A stretch of 64,000 bases of DNA from Verrucomicrobiia bacterium (GTDB taxonomy: Bacteria; Verrucomicrobiota; Verrucomicrobiia; Palsa-1439), in assembly GCA_022072455.1 (NCBI GenBank), contig JAJVHY010000013.1:62001-126000 (forward strand), given 5' to 3'. Position numbers and translations under genes: made by a program. Of the stretch, positions 48,374 to 57,202 are shown piece after piece (within the stretch, counting starts at the first letter, position 1; each line of letters opens with the position of its first letter). The notes under the pieces are model-generated. The model had not been told where the DNA came from. It was given only the letters and a program-made list of their open reading frames with translations, and searched no databases.

Positions 48374-49011
48374 TGCTGGATTTTGGTGGACAATAATCGA
48401 TGCGACTGCAAAACCCGACCCAAATGGTCTCCCCGGAACCGTTCCAACAAATCCTGAGCTTCGCGGATCTGCGCAGCTGACAACCTTACCCGCTGCATCC
48501 CGGTCACGCTTGCTGCAGCCAACGACTGCAGAACCTTCCCCACCCCGGTCGCCCCCGTAAAATCCGGTCGCCAGCCCGCGGCAGCCAGCACCTGCAATTC
48601 AAACCAGACCACCGGCACCACTCCGGCCGATTGCTCCAGCAACCCCAACACTTGCGCCAACAAGTCATAAAGTTGACCGGGGCGGTCCTCCACCGCGGTC
48701 ACAGCGTCAACCAATTCGCACGCATACGATGCCGCCGTAAGGCTCATGAGACTCGCCCGCAACTTCCGGTGTGGATTCTCCAGAAAACAATCGTGCAACA
48801 CATGCAGTTCACTGCGTGAACTCCGCCAAAATAGAATCTCAGCCTCGTAGAACAAATCCAGCTTGCCCCGCAATGGACTTTTCGGCCGCCGTGCTCCTTT
48901 TGCCAGCGTCTTGATCTTGCCGTACTCCCGCGTCAGCCAAGTAACCACGAGACTCGTCTCCGTTACCGGCAACACCCGCAAGACAACCCCCTCAGCTCGC
49001 TCGATCGCCAT
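48370..49011 (-). CDS. recO: DNA repair protein RecO
   Basis: 213 residues. The N-terminal OB-fold domain opens with RAEGVVLRVLPVTETSLVV and contains EYGKIKTLAKGARRPKSPLRG, both typical of RecO. The helical C-terminal domain follows (LTAASYACELVDAV...). RecO, with RecR, loads RecA onto SSB-coated DNA. The usual C-terminal cysteines of some RecO proteins are absent, and the length is slightly shorter than the common 240. The start overlaps the end of the DUF502 gene by 20 bases. Confidence 0.88.
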   Translation of the reverse strand: MAIERAEGVVLRVLPVTETSLVVTWLTREYGKIKTLAKGARRPKSPLRGKLDLFYEAEILFWRSSRSELHVLHDCFLENPHRKLRASLMSLTAASYACELVDAVTAVEDRPGQLYDLLAQVLGLLEQSAGVVPVVWFELQVLAAAGWRPDFTGATGVGKVLQSLAAASVTGMQRVRLSAAQIREAQDLLERFRGDHLGRVLQSHRLLSTKIQH

Positions 49012-49660
49012 CGACAGCCAATACAGGTGGTATTACCGGGGGAGGATAAAGCGGCACCACGGCGCCGCCAGAAATAACCAGCTTCATCCCCTCCGCCACA
49101 CTCATCGTCATCACAATCACTTTGTCTTTTGGCACAAAAATCAAATATCCACTGGTCGGATTTGGCGTCGTCGGAACAAAGACATTTAGCACCGTCTCAC
49201 GAGTACGGGCCTGCACTTCGCCGCCGGTTTCGCTGGTGACGAACCCGATCGAATAGATTCCCGCACGCGGAAACTCGACCAACACCACCCGTTGAAACAT
49301 CGTCTTCTGCCCCGATAAAACGGTATGACTGATCTCCTTCATGAACGCGTAAGTCTTGTTCAGCAATGGCACCCGACTGATTAACGACTCCATCACCAAC
49401 AAGACCTGCCGGCCAACCACCAACCGCATCAACCACCCCACCACCGTCACCACCACCAGCGCCACACACAATGCCACCAGCCGATAGAGAAACACCGGAT
49501 ACGGCGACTCCTCCAAATACGTCCGCAACTGGTGCGGCAACATGAAATCCGTCAGCCAGGTAAAAAATCCAATCAGAATCGCCAACGAGGCCGCGACCGG
49601 CACTAAAACCAACAAACCGGCAAAGAACGAATTGCGCAATGATTTCCAAGTCAGAGTCAT
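48992..49660 (-). CDS. DUF502 family membrane protein
   Basis: 222 residues. Two membrane helices (about 12-38 and 57-82) are followed by RVPLLNKTYAFMKEISHTVL and a beta-rich C-terminal domain with FQRVVLVEFPRAGIYSIGFVT and VFVPTTPNPTSGYLIFVP, the recognisable DUF502 signature. The function of the family is unknown. It lies between ybeY and recO on the same strand, 6 bases after ybeY. A short Pro-rich tail is seen at the C-terminus. Confidence 0.9.
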   Translation of the reverse strand: MTLTWKSLRNSFFAGLLVLVPVAASLAILIGFFTWLTDFMLPHQLRTYLEESPYPVFLYRLVALCVALVVVTVVGWLMRLVVGRQVLLVMESLISRVPLLNKTYAFMKEISHTVLSGQKTMFQRVVLVEFPRAGIYSIGFVTSETGGEVQARTRETVLNVFVPTTPNPTSGYLIFVPKDKVIVMTMSVAEGMKLVISGGAVVPLYPPPVIPPVLAVDGDRAS

Positions 49661-49666
49661 GGGTGT

Positions 49667-50083
49667 CTATCGTAGCGGCAGAACCCCGCGAAAGTCCAGT
49701 CCCGCCAACAACCGGCGTTCTGCCGCGCGCATCCGCCGGCGCGCCGGTGGTTTCAAATCATCATACCCCTGCAAATGCAAGACGCCATGCACGACATAGA
49801 GCGCCAATTCCTGTGCCGGGGTCGTCCGGAACTGCCGAGCCTGCGCATGAGCGCGGTCTACGCAGATGATCAACTCCCCCTGCCCGTCGCCGTAATCAAA
49901 CGTCAAAACGTCCGTCGTCCCGGGTGTGTTGTGATACTGAAGATTCAACCGCGCCATTTCAGCATCGCCTACCAGCACGATGCTGAGCTCCCGCAGCTCC
50001 AAGCCGGTGGCGACGACTAGGTTCTTCAGGCGCGCAACGTTGACCTTGTGAGTTCGTTGCCGGTTGGCAACCGTGACCGTCAT
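49667..50083 (-). CDS. ybeY: Endoribonuclease YbeY, with Asp at the third zinc ligand
   Basis: 138 residues. VVHGVLHLQGYDD is the family signature. In E. coli YbeY the motif is H-x3-H-x5-H; here it reads His99, His103 and Asp109. Asp can bind zinc, so the enzyme may still work. YbeY matures 16S rRNA 3' ends and takes part in ribosome quality control. The start overlaps the phoH stop by 4 bases, the usual phoH-ybeY pairing. Confidence 0.9.
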   Translation of the reverse strand: MTVTVANRQRTHKVNVARLKNLVVATGLELRELSIVLVGDAEMARLNLQYHNTPGTTDVLTFDYGDGQGELIICVDRAHAQARQFRTTPAQELALYVVHGVLHLQGYDDLKPPARRRMRAAERRLLAGLDFRGVLPLR

Positions 50084-51069
50084 TTGCCGTTACCGGACTC
50101 TTGCCGGCGGCGCTCGCGTTCTTCTTTGAATTTCGAGTACGCGTAGATGATTTTTTGCACCAACTCGTGACGAACCACGTCGCGCTCGTCAAAATACGTA
50201 AACGCCAATCCCGGCACCCCCTGCAAAATCCGCTGGATTTCAATCAAACCCGACGTTTTGTGGCCCGGCAAATCCACCTGCGTCACGTCGCCGGTCACTA
50301 CCACTTTCGAGTCGAAACCCATTCGGGTCAGAAACATCATCATCTGTTCGCTCGTCGCATTCTGGGCTTCATCGAGAATCACGAACGCATTGTTGAGGGT
50401 CCGGCCGCGCATGAATGCCAAGGGCGCTATCTCAATGACACCGCGTTCGGTGTGGCGTTGGATTTCGTCCGGATCCATCATGTCATGGAGCGCATCGTAG
50501 AGGGGCCGGAGGTAGGGCGAAATCTTTTCTTCCAGCGTGCCGGGCAAAAAACCGAGCGCTTCACCGGCTTCGACGGCCGGCCGGCACAGGATGATCCGCC
50601 CCACTTTGTCTTCCCGCAGCGCGTTGACAGCCATCGCCATCGCGAGATAGGTCTTCCCGGTCCCGGCGGGCCCGATGCCAATCACGATGTCGTTTTGCCG
50701 GATGGCATCAATGTAGGTCTTCTGATTGACGGTCTTGGGGCTGATCGAGCGTTTGCGTTTGGAAACTTCGACGCGTTGGTCGCTGAGTTCCTTGATTCGC
50801 AATGTCTCGCCGCGCGCAACGGTGCTGACCGCGCGACTGAATTCCTGCCGGCGCACAGGAATTCCACCGGTGGCCGCCCGTTGGAGTTCCGCGAAAAGCT
50901 GTTTTGCCTTCTCGATATCTTCACGGCTGCCTTCGACATTGATCCAATTGTCACGGGCGCTGACCCGTAGCGCGAGCAAATCCTCGACGAGCCGGAGGTT
51001 CTTTGGTTCGTTGCAGTAAAGCGCTTGCGCCAACCGGGCGTTATCGAAATGGAGTGTTTCGCTGGCCAT
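50080..51069 (-). CDS. PhoH family ATPase (YbeZ-like)
   Basis: 329 residues. An N-terminal KH-like segment (about residues 15-75) precedes the P-loop GIGPAGTGKTYLAMA, Walker B AFVILDEAQNAT and MRGRTLNNAF, all characteristic of PhoH/YbeZ. It binds and hydrolyses ATP and is thought to work with YbeY on rRNA; the overlapping ybeY supports this. It ends with a Lys/Arg/Glu-rich tail. The region 51070-51104 upstream is too short to show a separate promoter. Confidence 0.93.
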   Translation of the reverse strand: MASETLHFDNARLAQALYCNEPKNLRLVEDLLALRVSARDNWINVEGSREDIEKAKQLFAELQRAATGGIPVRRQEFSRAVSTVARGETLRIKELSDQRVEVSKRKRSISPKTVNQKTYIDAIRQNDIVIGIGPAGTGKTYLAMAMAVNALREDKVGRIILCRPAVEAGEALGFLPGTLEEKISPYLRPLYDALHDMMDPDEIQRHTERGVIEIAPLAFMRGRTLNNAFVILDEAQNATSEQMMMFLTRMGFDSKVVVTGDVTQVDLPGHKTSGLIEIQRILQGVPGLAFTYFDERDVVRHELVQKIIYAYSKFKEERERRRQESGNGK

Positions 51070-51104
51070 GCCGGGCTACAAATTCCTGCGGCAACCTGAC
51101 CGGA

Positions 51105-51674
51105 TCAGTCCCACGGAATGACCAGCACTTGGCCGGGATAAATCTTGTTCGGGTGTTTGATCTTGTCTTGGTTGGCCCGGAAAATCTTCGGCCACTTCAA
51201 CGGATTGCGGTACACCCGCCCCGCGATTTTCCACAACGAATCACCCTTCTTGACAACGTATTTGGTGGGCCGGTCCGGAGTTTCAATCTTCGGCGGCTCA
51301 CTCTCGACAATTGCCGGCGGAGTGTCCACCACCGTTTGATTAACCGGCGGCAACGGTGTCAACACTTCGACCATCGGCTCATCTTGCGCGGTAGGTTTAC
51401 CGACGATGTAACCACGGTTTCCCCACTGGCCCCGATCCACCCAGTAGTGTTTGCGCCAATTGGGGTACATGCCTTTGACCGAATCTGCCCACTCGGGTTC
51501 GAGCGCTGGTTGTTCGACAACCGCCAGTCCTCTAAGAAATTCACTCTTTTGCTGGAGTTGTTTCTCGCCGACTGGCTCGAGATTTTTCGGCCCGGTCGCG
51601 CAACCCGACAACATCGCTGCGGCGCACAAAACACCGCCGCCCATCGCACCAAATCGTTTGAAAATTGCCATCAT
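51105..51674 (-). CDS. LysM-domain lipoprotein
   Basis: 189 residues. The ATG at 51674 has AGGAGG ten bases upstream, which decides the start over longer frames. Residues 1-25 are a lipoprotein signal peptide with lipobox LSGC. The middle is Pro/Val-rich. The C-terminal 50 residues are a LysM domain (KYVVKKGDSLWKIAGRVY...NKIYPGQVLVIP) that binds peptidoglycan. It is likely anchored in the outer or inner membrane and attached to the cell wall. It has its own promoter. Confidence 0.88.
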   Translation of the reverse strand: MMAIFKRFGAMGGGVLCAAAMLSGCATGPKNLEPVGEKQLQQKSEFLRGLAVVEQPALEPEWADSVKGMYPNWRKHYWVDRGQWGNRGYIVGKPTAQDEPMVEVLTPLPPVNQTVVDTPPAIVESEPPKIETPDRPTKYVVKKGDSLWKIAGRVYRNPLKWPKIFRANQDKIKHPNKIYPGQVLVIPWD

Positions 51675-51708
51675 ATTAGCCCGTCCTCCTTGCATGAACG
51701 TTGACTGG

Positions 51709-51737
51709 CGTATATCCGCAAACACCTGTGCCGTCAA
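51709..51737 (-). promoter_or_regulatory. Promoter of the LysM lipoprotein gene
   Basis: On the - strand, TTGACG (51737-51732), a 17-base spacer, TATACG (51714-51709). Expected transcript start near 51702, giving a 28-base leader that contains the AGGAGG ribosome site. Confidence 0.55.
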
Positions 51738-51751
51738 CGCTTTTTCCAATT

Positions 51752-53353
51752 TTAACCTTTCATCCCGGTCAAAGTGACGCCCTGAATGAAGTACCGTTGC
51801 GCGAAGAAGAAAATCACGATCACCGGTGCCGTCATCAGCAAACTACCAGCCATCATCAACCCCATGCTCCCAGCCTGCACATTGAGGGCGTAGAGGCCGA
51901 ACGACAGCGGATACAGCCGTTGGTCGCTGAGATAGATCAGCGGCCCCATGAAATCGTTCCACGCTCCCATGAACGTAAAGATCGCAATCGCCGCCAGGGT
52001 CGGCTTGATCAACGGCAACATGATATGCCAGTAAATCCGCCAGAACCCGCAGCCATCGATCTTCGCCGCGTCTTCCAAGTCACGTGGGATGCCTTTCAAG
52101 AATTGGCGGAGGAGGAAGACGTTGAATGCACCGGCAAAGAAGCTGCCGACCCAGAGCGGATATAACGTGTTATACCAACCCAGCGAGCGGACGATGAGAA
52201 AATATGGAATCATCGTCACCTGCCCCGGCACCATCATCGTCGCCAACATCAACGCAAAACAGAAATTCCGCCCCGGCCATTGCAACCGCGCAAAGCTGTA
52301 CGCCACCAGCGAACAACTGAATAACGTCCCGACCAGATTCAAAATAACCAGAAACACACTCGTCGCGACATACCGCCAGAAAGGCATGTTATCGAGCGCG
52401 CTCCGGTAGTTCCGCATCGCTTTGGCGAGCCATGCGCCGCCAGAGGAATTCCGCTTCAGCTCCAAAGTGATCCGGATCTCATTCGCGCCGGTCACACTGC
52501 TCACCCCCACCTCGGTCAGCCGGATCCATGTGCGAATCTTGTTACTCTTGTCGTCCGGCCCCAATTCCTGCCACGTCCCGATGCCCCAGGTATAATCCGC
52601 CAGATGATACGCACGTTCGGCTTTGTATTTCTTGCCGAGCTTCTCCACAAACATCGTCAACCCATGCCAGCTATCGTCGCTGCGCAGATAGAGTTGCAGC
52701 CGGTACAAACGTTCCACCGGGAAACTAGTCGTAAACGTCTGCGCCAGCTCAATCGTGTCACCCCGCGAAAAGTCATAATGCAAATCCGCAAATGTGTCCC
52801 GATCTTCAGTGGTCTGGACGAGTTGCCCCGGCCCGGTCACCTGCCAAGCCGTCGCCACACTGCCGGGCGCAACTAATTGATCTTCCTGCAAATCATACGA
52901 CCGCGCCCGCAACTGTCCGAGCGAGAGATGCCGGCGAATCTCTTTCACCACCCCGGCCACCATTGCAGCGTCAACGTGTTTGACGAGTTCTGTGGCCGGC
53001 TTTTCCCATTCCGCATCCGGCACCGTCAACAACAACTTCCGGTAAACTCCCCGCGCCACCGCCGGTGACGCATCCGGCCAGTGTTGCACAATCACCGGCA
53101 GCAATTCCTCCAGCCGATGACCGGTGACATCCCGATAAAATCGCTCGTCGAGATATGGCGATTTCGTCTGCGGAATCGGCCGTTGCGGCCAGAGATGAAT
53201 TTTCTCGCCAAACATTTCCCGGTCCACTTTGACCGACGTGGTCGCCATCCACAAAAACGGCCACGAGAAGACAATCGCGCCGCCGAGCAACAACGCATAA
53301 ATCCATGCCTGCCGGCTGAACTCCATGAGTTTGTAGTGGAAGCGGTTCTTCAT
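51752..53353 (-). CDS. Carbohydrate ABC permease (MalG type) with a large inserted domain
   Basis: 533 residues from the ATG overlapping the upstream stop. The C-terminal 215 residues are a MalG-type permease with about five helices and the coupling motif DLEDAAKIDGCGFWRIYWHIMLP (EAA loop). The N-terminal helix (about 16-37) matches MalG helix 1. Between them, residues about 60-310 form an extra hydrophilic, probably periplasmic domain absent from ordinary MalG proteins of about 280 residues. It includes a beta-rich half with YRLQLYLRSDDSWHGLTMFV, reminiscent of a carbohydrate-binding jelly-roll. No ATPase gene is nearby, so one must be shared from elsewhere. Confidence 0.85.
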   Translation of the reverse strand: MKNRFHYKLMEFSRQAWIYALLLGGAIVFSWPFLWMATTSVKVDREMFGEKIHLWPQRPIPQTKSPYLDERFYRDVTGHRLEELLPVIVQHWPDASPAVARGVYRKLLLTVPDAEWEKPATELVKHVDAAMVAGVVKEIRRHLSLGQLRARSYDLQEDQLVAPGSVATAWQVTGPGQLVQTTEDRDTFADLHYDFSRGDTIELAQTFTTSFPVERLYRLQLYLRSDDSWHGLTMFVEKLGKKYKAERAYHLADYTWGIGTWQELGPDDKSNKIRTWIRLTEVGVSSVTGANEIRITLELKRNSSGGAWLAKAMRNYRSALDNMPFWRYVATSVFLVILNLVGTLFSCSLVAYSFARLQWPGRNFCFALMLATMMVPGQVTMIPYFLIVRSLGWYNTLYPLWVGSFFAGAFNVFLLRQFLKGIPRDLEDAAKIDGCGFWRIYWHIMLPLIKPTLAAIAIFTFMGAWNDFMGPLIYLSDQRLYPLSFGLYALNVQAGSMGLMMAGSLLMTAPVIVIFFFAQRYFIQGVTLTGMKG

Positions 53354-55809
53354 CCTTCCTCGTAATGCACCCAGCGTTTCTGCAGTTGGAGTTGGACGAC
53401 AGTCAGCCCAAACACAATCACGAACAACACCCACGCCATCGCAGCGGCATACCCCATGTGCAAATACCGGAACGCGTTGTTAAACAGGTGATACGCGTAG
53501 AACAACGTCGAATCCACCGGCCCGCCCTGCGTCATGATGAATGCCTGGGTAAAAATCTGAAAGGTTCCGATCAACCCCATGATGAGATTGAAGAAAATGT
53601 AGGGCGAGAGCAACGGCAGGGTCACGTGTTTGAACTGCTGCCACTTGTTCGCGCCATCCAGCGATGCGGCTTCATAATACGAATCGCTGATCCCCTTCAA
53701 CCCGGCAATCCAGATCACCATCCCGCCACCGGCGCCCCACAATCCCATCAAGATCAGGGCCGGCTTGCTCGTGTGTTCGTTCTGCAGCCAGTTCGGCCCA
53801 TGAATCCCCGCTGACGCGAGCAGACTGTTCAACAACCCGCCGCTCGGGTTGAAAATCCAAATCCAGAGAATGCTCGACGCCACCGCCGGCACGATGGACG
53901 GCAGATAAAAACACGTCCGCCACAACGCCACGCCGCGGACTTTCAACGTCAGCAAAATCGCGATCCCGAGGCTCATCGCCATCCCCAATGGAATCCCGAT
54001 GACCATGTAGACTGTATTCCACATGGATTTCCAAAACAGCGGATCATTGGTGAACATCCACCGGTAATTCTCCAACCCGGTAAACCGGGCTGGATTCAGA
54101 ATGTCGAAATCACAAAAACTGATGATGATCGAAAACAAGATCGGCCCGCCGGTAAAGACCACGAAGCCGATGATCCACGGGAGCGCGCACAACCACCCGC
54201 CGCGCCACTGGGACCGGAAATAACTGCTCTGTAACCCCTCGAGGTCCCCGCCTTTTTTCGCCAGCGCGTTGCCGAACTTGTGCCGCAGCTTCGCATTGGT
54301 ATCCCAGACGTAGACCCCGATGGCCGTGCCCACGAGCAAGACGGCATAGAGGACGAAAAAGATCCGCCAATTCACCGGCTTGCCCCGTGGCGGACTCAAC
54401 ACCCGGTCCAAATCACGCTGCACGATTTTCGTCGCATGATCGAGCGCCTGCTGCGGCGTGAGTTTTTTGTAAATGGCATTGTCCATCGCACTGATGTGCT
54501 GATTCCACAACAACTGCCCCACCGGCGTCACCGGCCGATACGGTTGCCCTTCGAGGATTTCATTGAAGACCTTGATCGCCGCGCCGACCTTGGCGTCCAT
54601 GGCCGGATTATTGAAAACATACTTATCGAAAAGCATTTTATTGATGCGCTTGTTGGCATTCTGGGTCGGCACAAACACCCGGCCCTGACTGGCGAGCGCC
54701 AACCGCTGGCTTTCCGCCATGATTTCCTGGGCGCGCTCGCTGCACAGAAACCGGATGAACTCCCACGCCGCTTCCTTGTTTTTCGCCGACGACGGAATCG
54801 CATAGCACCAACCGCTCACCCACGAACAAGTCTTGCTCCCACTCGCCAGTTCGGCGGCAGGGATCGGGGGCCGCGCGATCCCGTAATTCACATTCCGCCC
54901 AAACTGCGCAATCGTGTCGGTGATCTGCCAGAAACCATCAATCTTCATCACCAGCTTGCCGGTGATGAATGGATCGAGGTCGCCGCCTTGGAAAGTGGAC
55001 TTGAACGCATTGACCTGTTCCGCGCCGCCGAGCCGGTCATACACGCCAGTCATCCACTCCAACGCGCCGACTACTTGCGGATCGTTCAACGTGCACCGCC
55101 GCCCGTCCGCGCTCATGAACTGGCCACCGTTCATCCAGCCGTACAGATAGAGCCACGAATTGCCTTCGTTCGGAGCGAAGCCGAGCCGCGTCAACCGCCC
55201 GCCGCTGTCTTTCTCCGTCAACTTGACCGCCATCTCCTCCAATTCCTCCCACGTCTTCGGCGGCTCCTCGTACCCCCCGCGTTTCAACAAATCCTTGTTG
55301 TAAAACAACGCCCGGTTATCCACTTTCTCCGGTATCCCATACACCCCCGTCGCGCCGGTCAGCGGGTCGCGATACACCACTTCGTTCCAACACGAATCGA
55401 AAAACTCCTCCGGGATAATCGCATCCGGCCGACCGCAGGCGCGATCTTTCGCGACAAAATCATCCAGCGGATGAAACGCCCCGCGCGCCGCCCATTCCGT
55501 CACGGCGTACCGGTCGAACAGAATCACATCCGGCGGCATCCCGCCGGCCACACTCACCAAGAACCGGGTTGGATCTTCCGTCTGACCACGAGAGGCACTC
55601 TGACCACTAACGACCCGGTACTGGGGATTGGCCGACTCGAACTCACGCACCGCGTCATCGAGCGCCCCCGAAACCGGCCCGCCTCCCCGGCCGACATAGG
55701 TGATTTCAGTGATGTCCGGTTCAGGCGCCTGCGTGGAACGCGAGGGTGCGAGAAGCCACAGGGCTGTCAGAATCAACGCCGAATATAGGGCAACTCTCCA
55801 AGCGCTCAT
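53350..55809 (-). CDS. Fused sugar-binding protein and MalF-type ABC permease
   Basis: 819 residues. After an N-terminal anchor helix (5-22), residues about 35-430 are an extracytoplasmic solute-binding protein of the sugar type (PPDVILFDRYAVTEWAARGAF, YGIPEKVDNRALFYNKDLL, WEFIRFLCSERAQE). A membrane helix near 482-502 leads to a MalF-type permease at about 535-819 with the coupling motif YYEAASLDGANKWQQFKHVTLP (711-732). The frame is unbroken, so the binding protein is tethered to the channel. The ATGA overlap couples it to the MalG-type permease. Substrate is presumably a sugar or oligosaccharide. Confidence 0.9.
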   Translation of the reverse strand: MSAWRVALYSALILTALWLLAPSRSTQAPEPDITEITYVGRGGGPVSGALDDAVREFESANPQYRVVSGQSASRGQTEDPTRFLVSVAGGMPPDVILFDRYAVTEWAARGAFHPLDDFVAKDRACGRPDAIIPEEFFDSCWNEVVYRDPLTGATGVYGIPEKVDNRALFYNKDLLKRGGYEEPPKTWEELEEMAVKLTEKDSGGRLTRLGFAPNEGNSWLYLYGWMNGGQFMSADGRRCTLNDPQVVGALEWMTGVYDRLGGAEQVNAFKSTFQGGDLDPFITGKLVMKIDGFWQITDTIAQFGRNVNYGIARPPIPAAELASGSKTCSWVSGWCYAIPSSAKNKEAAWEFIRFLCSERAQEIMAESQRLALASQGRVFVPTQNANKRINKMLFDKYVFNNPAMDAKVGAAIKVFNEILEGQPYRPVTPVGQLLWNQHISAMDNAIYKKLTPQQALDHATKIVQRDLDRVLSPPRGKPVNWRIFFVLYAVLLVGTAIGVYVWDTNAKLRHKFGNALAKKGGDLEGLQSSYFRSQWRGGWLCALPWIIGFVVFTGGPILFSIIISFCDFDILNPARFTGLENYRWMFTNDPLFWKSMWNTVYMVIGIPLGMAMSLGIAILLTLKVRGVALWRTCFYLPSIVPAVASSILWIWIFNPSGGLLNSLLASAGIHGPNWLQNEHTSKPALILMGLWGAGGGMVIWIAGLKGISDSYYEAASLDGANKWQQFKHVTLPLLSPYIFFNLIMGLIGTFQIFTQAFIMTQGGPVDSTLFYAYHLFNNAFRYLHMGYAAAMAWVLFVIVFGLTVVQLQLQKRWVHYEEG

Positions 55810-55822
55810 CGGTAGCGCACGG

Positions 55823-55851
55823 ATTCTTGTCGAAACGTTTCACTAAGTCAA
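55823..55851 (-). promoter_or_regulatory. Promoter with LacI-type operator before the ABC importer
   Basis: On the - strand, TTGACT (55851-55846), a 17-base spacer, AAGAAT (55828-55823). Inside the spacer is GAAACGTTTC (55832-55841), a perfect palindrome with central CG as in LacI/GalR-family operators. Binding there would block RNA polymerase. No LacI-type gene is in the window. Confidence 0.5.
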
Positions 55852-55873
55852 GGTGCCGCACGCACAACTTCGC

Positions 55874-56215
55874 TTATTCAATCTCCGCCAAGTCAGCTTC
55901 CCGTTGCTTCCGCAACTCAGCCAGCTTGCGCTGCTGACTCAACACCGGCTTCGGGACAGGGCGCAATGTCGGATCCGGCGTCCCCATCAAACTCATTTCG
56001 CCAGCCAGACTCCCAAGGTCGCGCGCAAAATACAACCCCACCCCGACACCGACCAACGCCACGCCTAAGAGAGCAAACTTCACCAAACGGTAAACTCGTT
56101 GCGCCGCCGCCGCCTGACGTTTGGTCTTGCGCACCTGGGCCTTGTGATCCTGAATCTCCCGCTTGGCGTCGTTCGAAAACTTGCTCAACAACATGTTAAA
56201 ACCGGCTTCGCGCAT
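55874..56215 (-). CDS. Small single-helix membrane protein, unknown
   Basis: 113 residues from the ATG at 56215, which has GGAGG eight bases upstream; the longer frame runs back into the PhyH gene and is a shadow. A charged N-terminal half with coiled-coil character (FSNDAKREIQDHKAQVRKTKRQAAAAQRV) precedes one membrane helix (about residues 48-66). A C-terminal segment with KLAELRKQREADLAEIE is again helical. No family recognised. It lies between PhyH and the ABC importer, on the same strand. Confidence 0.65.
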   Translation of the reverse strand: MREAGFNMLLSKFSNDAKREIQDHKAQVRKTKRQAAAAQRVYRLVKFALLGVALVGVGVGLYFARDLGSLAGEMSLMGTPDPTLRPVPKPVLSQQRKLAELRKQREADLAEIE

Positions 56216-56258
56216 AATATACCCCTCCAACCAGCACTTCCAATGCCGCACACTGGCC

Positions 56259-57185
56259 TCAGCAAATCTTCCCACGCTTCCCAGCCGCCCCGTGGGCAAT
56301 GGGGTTTTCGCCGATCCAACGCTCATCCGCCGGCTCGCTGGCAAGCTGATGCCGGGAATCCGACGAAAGTCGGTACCGATTCGTCTGGTTATCAAGACTC
56401 GTGTGAACCGTCGCCATGCTGAACACAAGCACATCGCCCGCCGCAAAATTCGTCGTCAACCAACGCCCGCCAAGCTTCTCGCGCAGCGTGACCGGGTTCG
56501 ACGACAACCGGCCATCCCAGTTTTGCCACTGCTTCGAGCCCGACTCGATGGCAGCCCCGTCCGGGTAGTTCCTGCAGTACGCATCGACGTCACGCGACAA
56601 ATACTTTTTCAACTTCTCCTGCTGCCGATGCGAATTCTCCAAAATCATCAACCCACCCAACTCCATCGGCACCTCCCCAATCGGTGTCCACGAAGTAAAT
56701 AAATTGAAAGTCCCGCGTCCCATATAAACGATATCGCAATGCGGTTGCGTCCCCATTTCCCCGCCCGGCACCGACCGGAACCACGTGTAGTCAAAATGCC
56801 GGACCTCGCCGCCAAGAAACCGCCCGTAAAACTCCAGCATCGCGCCCGTGTACAACAAATCGAGCAGCGGCTTGTTTTCCCTGACCAGGATTTCCGGCAT
56901 GAATGATGCCCCACCCGGTTTCGCGACGCCCTCCATCCGCGGTTGCGTCTCATCAATCCAACCGCGCGCCGCCAGACGGTCAATCACACCCGCCCGCGCC
57001 GCCAGCACCTGCTCCACGTCGAGCAACCCCGGCAAAAAAAGATAACCGTCCTCCCGCATCCGTTCCCGGCATGCTCCGCCATCGCCCGTGATGTCGTCGC
57101 TGCGGCGCAATTGCCCAAACGCCGCAGCGCTCAAATCCAGTTCATATCCCCGGCAAGTAAGTTTTGGTAGCGCGACCGTGCTCAT
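56259..57185 (-). CDS. Phytanoyl-CoA dioxygenase (PhyH) family protein
   Basis: 308 residues. Fe(II)/2-oxoglutarate-dependent oxygenase fold: QPHCDIVYMG gives His149 and Asp151, MATVHTSLDN gives His261, and the Arg near residue 270-272 should bind 2-oxoglutarate. The N-terminal half contains REDGYLFLPGLLD, the usual PhyH entry. Members hydroxylate diverse small molecules, and in Verrucomicrobia and Planctomycetes many copies of unknown role occur. It is divergent from an AraC regulator, with a palindrome between them, so it is probably that regulator's target. The ATG at 57185 was preferred over an upstream extension that would run through the palindrome. Confidence 0.87.
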   Translation of the reverse strand: MSTVALPKLTCRGYELDLSAAAFGQLRRSDDITGDGGACRERMREDGYLFLPGLLDVEQVLAARAGVIDRLAARGWIDETQPRMEGVAKPGGASFMPEILVRENKPLLDLLYTGAMLEFYGRFLGGEVRHFDYTWFRSVPGGEMGTQPHCDIVYMGRGTFNLFTSWTPIGEVPMELGGLMILENSHRQQEKLKKYLSRDVDAYCRNYPDGAAIESGSKQWQNWDGRLSSNPVTLREKLGGRWLTTNFAAGDVLVFSMATVHTSLDNQTNRYRLSSDSRHQLASEPADERWIGENPIAHGAAGKRGKIC

Positions 57186-57202
57186 GACGTGAAATAATAA
57201 CC

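Noticed and set aside
54280-55788. 502-codon open frame on the + strand
   Set aside because: It is the mirror of the binding-protein-permease fusion; its Arg/His/Pro-rich translation is typical of an antisense shadow in G+C-rich DNA.
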